A stretch of DNA of 61,490 nucleotides from contig JAPLNL010000097.1 of the NCBI GenBank assembly GCA_026692905.1, forward strand, positions 1 to 61,490, in the 5' to 3' direction. The translations under genes and the position numbers were made by a program. Below the pieces are notes generated by a model, which saw only the letters and a list, made by a program, of their open reading frames with translations, searched no databases and was not told where the DNA came from. Within the stretch, counting starts at the first letter, position 1, and each line of letters begins with the position of its first letter. Shown piece after piece: positions 60,250-61,490 of this stretch. The stretch comes from Planctomycetota bacterium. Lineage in GTDB: Bacteria > Planctomycetota > Planctomycetia > Pirellulales > Pirellulaceae.

Positions 60250-61263
60250 ATGTCTAAGGACAAGAAATTTAAGCTCGAGTACGTATGGTTGGACGGCTAT
60301 TTGCCAGAACCAAACCTGCGCAGCAAGACCAAGATCGTGGATACTGCACCGACAAGCGTTGCAGATTTGGCCCTATGGGGCTTCGACGGTAGTTCTACCC
60401 AACAAGCAGAGGGCAAGAGCTCTGACTGTATTTTGAAGCCAGTCGCTCTTTATCCAGATAGCACACGCATCAATGGCTTCTTGGTAATGTGCGAAGTCAT
60501 GTTGCCAAACGGCGAACCACACCCATCCAACTTCCGTCAAACCGTCGAAGATTCCGCTGATCTTTGGATCGGTTTCGAACAAGAATACTTCTTCATGGAA
60601 AATGGCCGTCCACTCGGATTCCCTGAGACCGGATACCCAGCTCCTCAAGGTCCTTATTACACCAGCGTTGGTTACAAGAACGTTGGCGATATCGCTCGCC
60701 AAGTTGTTGAAGAACACATCGACATTTGCCTCGATGCAGGGATCACTCTCGAAGGTATCAACGCCGAGGTGGCCAAGGGCCAATGGGAATACCAAATCTT
60801 CGCCAAGGGATCGAAGAAGGTTTGCGACGATATGTGGATTTCTCGCTATCTGTTGTTCCGTCTCGCAGAAAAGTATCAGCTCGACGTCGAGTTGTATTGC
60901 AAGCCGGTCAAGGGTGACTGGAACGGTTCGGGGATGCACACCAATTTCTCGACGATGATTCTTCGTGAACAAGGTGGCAAAGAGTACTTTGAGAAGCTCA
61001 TGGCAGCTTTCGACAAGTACCGCGACGAGCACATCGCTGCTTACGGTCCAGACAATCATCTGCGTCTGACCGGATTGCACGAAACGCAATCGATCGACAA
61101 GTTCAGCTACGGAGTAGCCGACCGAGGCGCATCGATCCGTATTCCGCACAGCTTCATGAACGCTGGCTACAAGGGATACATGGAAGACCGACGTCCAAAC
61201 TCGCAAGCCGATCCGTACAAGATCATCTCGCGATTGCTAAAGACGATCAAGAGCGTCAGCTAA
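60250..61263 (+). CDS. glnII: Glutamine synthetase type II (GSII, eukaryotic-like)
   Basis: This 337-aa enzyme makes glutamine from glutamate, ammonia and ATP. It is clearly GSII rather than GlnA type I: it is short, with beta-grasp residues GFDGSST (45-50), GFEQEYFF holding metal ligands Glu110 and Glu112, GINAEVAKGQWEYQI (169-183; Glu173, Glu180), NGSGMHTNFST (225-235, catalytic His230) and LTGLHETQSIDKF...VADRGASIRIP near the end. There is no adenylylation loop, so control is not by the GlnE system. It stands alone with its own terminator. Codon use appears restricted (frequent GAA, AAG, CGT and GGT), as expected for a highly expressed gene. Confidence 0.95.
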   Translation: MSKDKKFKLEYVWLDGYLPEPNLRSKTKIVDTAPTSVADLALWGFDGSSTQQAEGKSSDCILKPVALYPDSTRINGFLVMCEVMLPNGEPHPSNFRQTVEDSADLWIGFEQEYFFMENGRPLGFPETGYPAPQGPYYTSVGYKNVGDIARQVVEEHIDICLDAGITLEGINAEVAKGQWEYQIFAKGSKKVCDDMWISRYLLFRLAEKYQLDVELYCKPVKGDWNGSGMHTNFSTMILREQGGKEYFEKLMAAFDKYRDEHIAAYGPDNHLRLTGLHETQSIDKFSYGVADRGASIRIPHSFMNAGYKGYMEDRRPNSQADPYKIISRLLKTIKSVS

Positions 61264-61298
61264 TCCACGCTCGGTTTGTTCTCGCTGGAAAACTAGAA

Positions 61299-61327
61299 AG
61301 GCACGCAGTCATGCGTGCCTTTTTTTG
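61299..61327 (+). terminator. Intrinsic terminator of the glutamine synthetase gene
   Basis: AGGCACGCA (61299-61307) and TGCGTGCCT (61312-61320) form a perfect 9-bp stem with a 4-nt loop, followed by eight T residues. It lies 36 bases after the stop codon. It is the clearest rho-independent terminator in the window. Confidence 0.9.
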
Positions 61328-61393
61328 TGGAAACTTCCTCCTTCCTTGGTCAGGTTTGAGTGTCCCTGTCCGCCATCGCTTCCTGGATTCTAG

Positions 61394-61459
61394 CCACCAA
61401 AAGGCACAAGGGTCACAAAAGACGAATGTTGCTTTTGTGTTCTTTGTGATTTTTTGTGG
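61394..61459. repeat. Imperfect inverted repeat, CACAAAAG family
   Basis: Two 28-base arms (61394-61421 and 61432-61459) pair at about 22 positions, with CACAAAAG next to the loop. It resembles dispersed A/T-rich palindromes of this group. I see no gene in 61328-61490. Confidence 0.5.
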
Positions 61460-61490
61460 CTCGAAAACGAGTGCGCCGCTTTGGAACAGA

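Noticed and set aside
60373-61206. Long open frame antisense to glutamine synthetase (277 codons)
   Set aside because: It lies wholly opposite a strongly conserved gene and has no recognisable domain; biased codon use of the sense gene explains the open frame.

Overview
The window comes from a member of the Planctomycetota, most likely a Pirellulaceae-type bacterium. The reasons are: several very large secreted proteins built from PVC-specific modules (planctomycete cytochrome CxxCH domains with DUF1549/DUF1553, DUF1587-DUF1585, DUF1501 and HEAT-repeat membrane-bound dehydrogenases); DUF4332; a eukaryotic-type (GSII) glutamine synthetase; moderate G+C; and many palindromic intergenic repeats, including one whose translation gives the 'EAP(A/V)E ... 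GSAGASPS' pattern I associate with this group.

Layout. 461-11672 looks like a catabolic block: a PVC dehydrogenase/HEAT/cytochrome c protein, a convergent RraA-like protein, a CtBP-like 2-hydroxyacid dehydrogenase, an MFS organic-anion transporter, and a 1396-aa protein with LamG-like, beta-propeller, cytochrome c and ThuA-like parts. 11850-15504 (minus) is a GntR(YtrA)-ATPase-permease operon with a near-consensus promoter and an operator-like palindrome. 15878-29689 (minus) is a run of six secreted proteins (DUF1501, DUF1553, WD40 plus coiled coil with a cytochrome, DUF1549/1553, a pre-peptidase C-terminal (PPC) domain protein, DUF1501), partly overlapping and probably functionally linked. 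30154-30729 holds a secreted rhodanese and a lone tRNA-Gln(CUG).

31097-42411 (plus) is a type II secretion operon in the order E-F-G-H-I-J-K-L-M plus a BON-domain protein. From H onward every junction is an ATGA overlap. Secretin (D), C and prepilin peptidase (O) are absent from the window. 43129-57581 is a mixed region: a lipocalin-like and a BNR gene that look fused by deletion, a DUF3500 protein, DnaB helicase, a flavin-dependent halogenase-like oxidoreductase, an AlaC/DapL-type aminotransferase, a zinc-phospholipase-C-like/DUF4332 fusion, and a giant DUF1592-family cytochrome. The right end carries CstA divergent from glutamine synthetase II, which ends in a clear intrinsic terminator.

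Intergenic DNA is unusually structured. At least ten palindromic families occur, several in two or more copies and some nested inside one another. One copy is read in frame through the leader peptide of the GspJ-like pseudopilin. I see no CRISPR array, transposase, prophage or rRNA. The best candidates for something undescribed are the translated repeat in the GspJ leader, the shared modular repeat scaffold of two distant intergenic regions, and the phospholipase-like/DUF4332 fusion.
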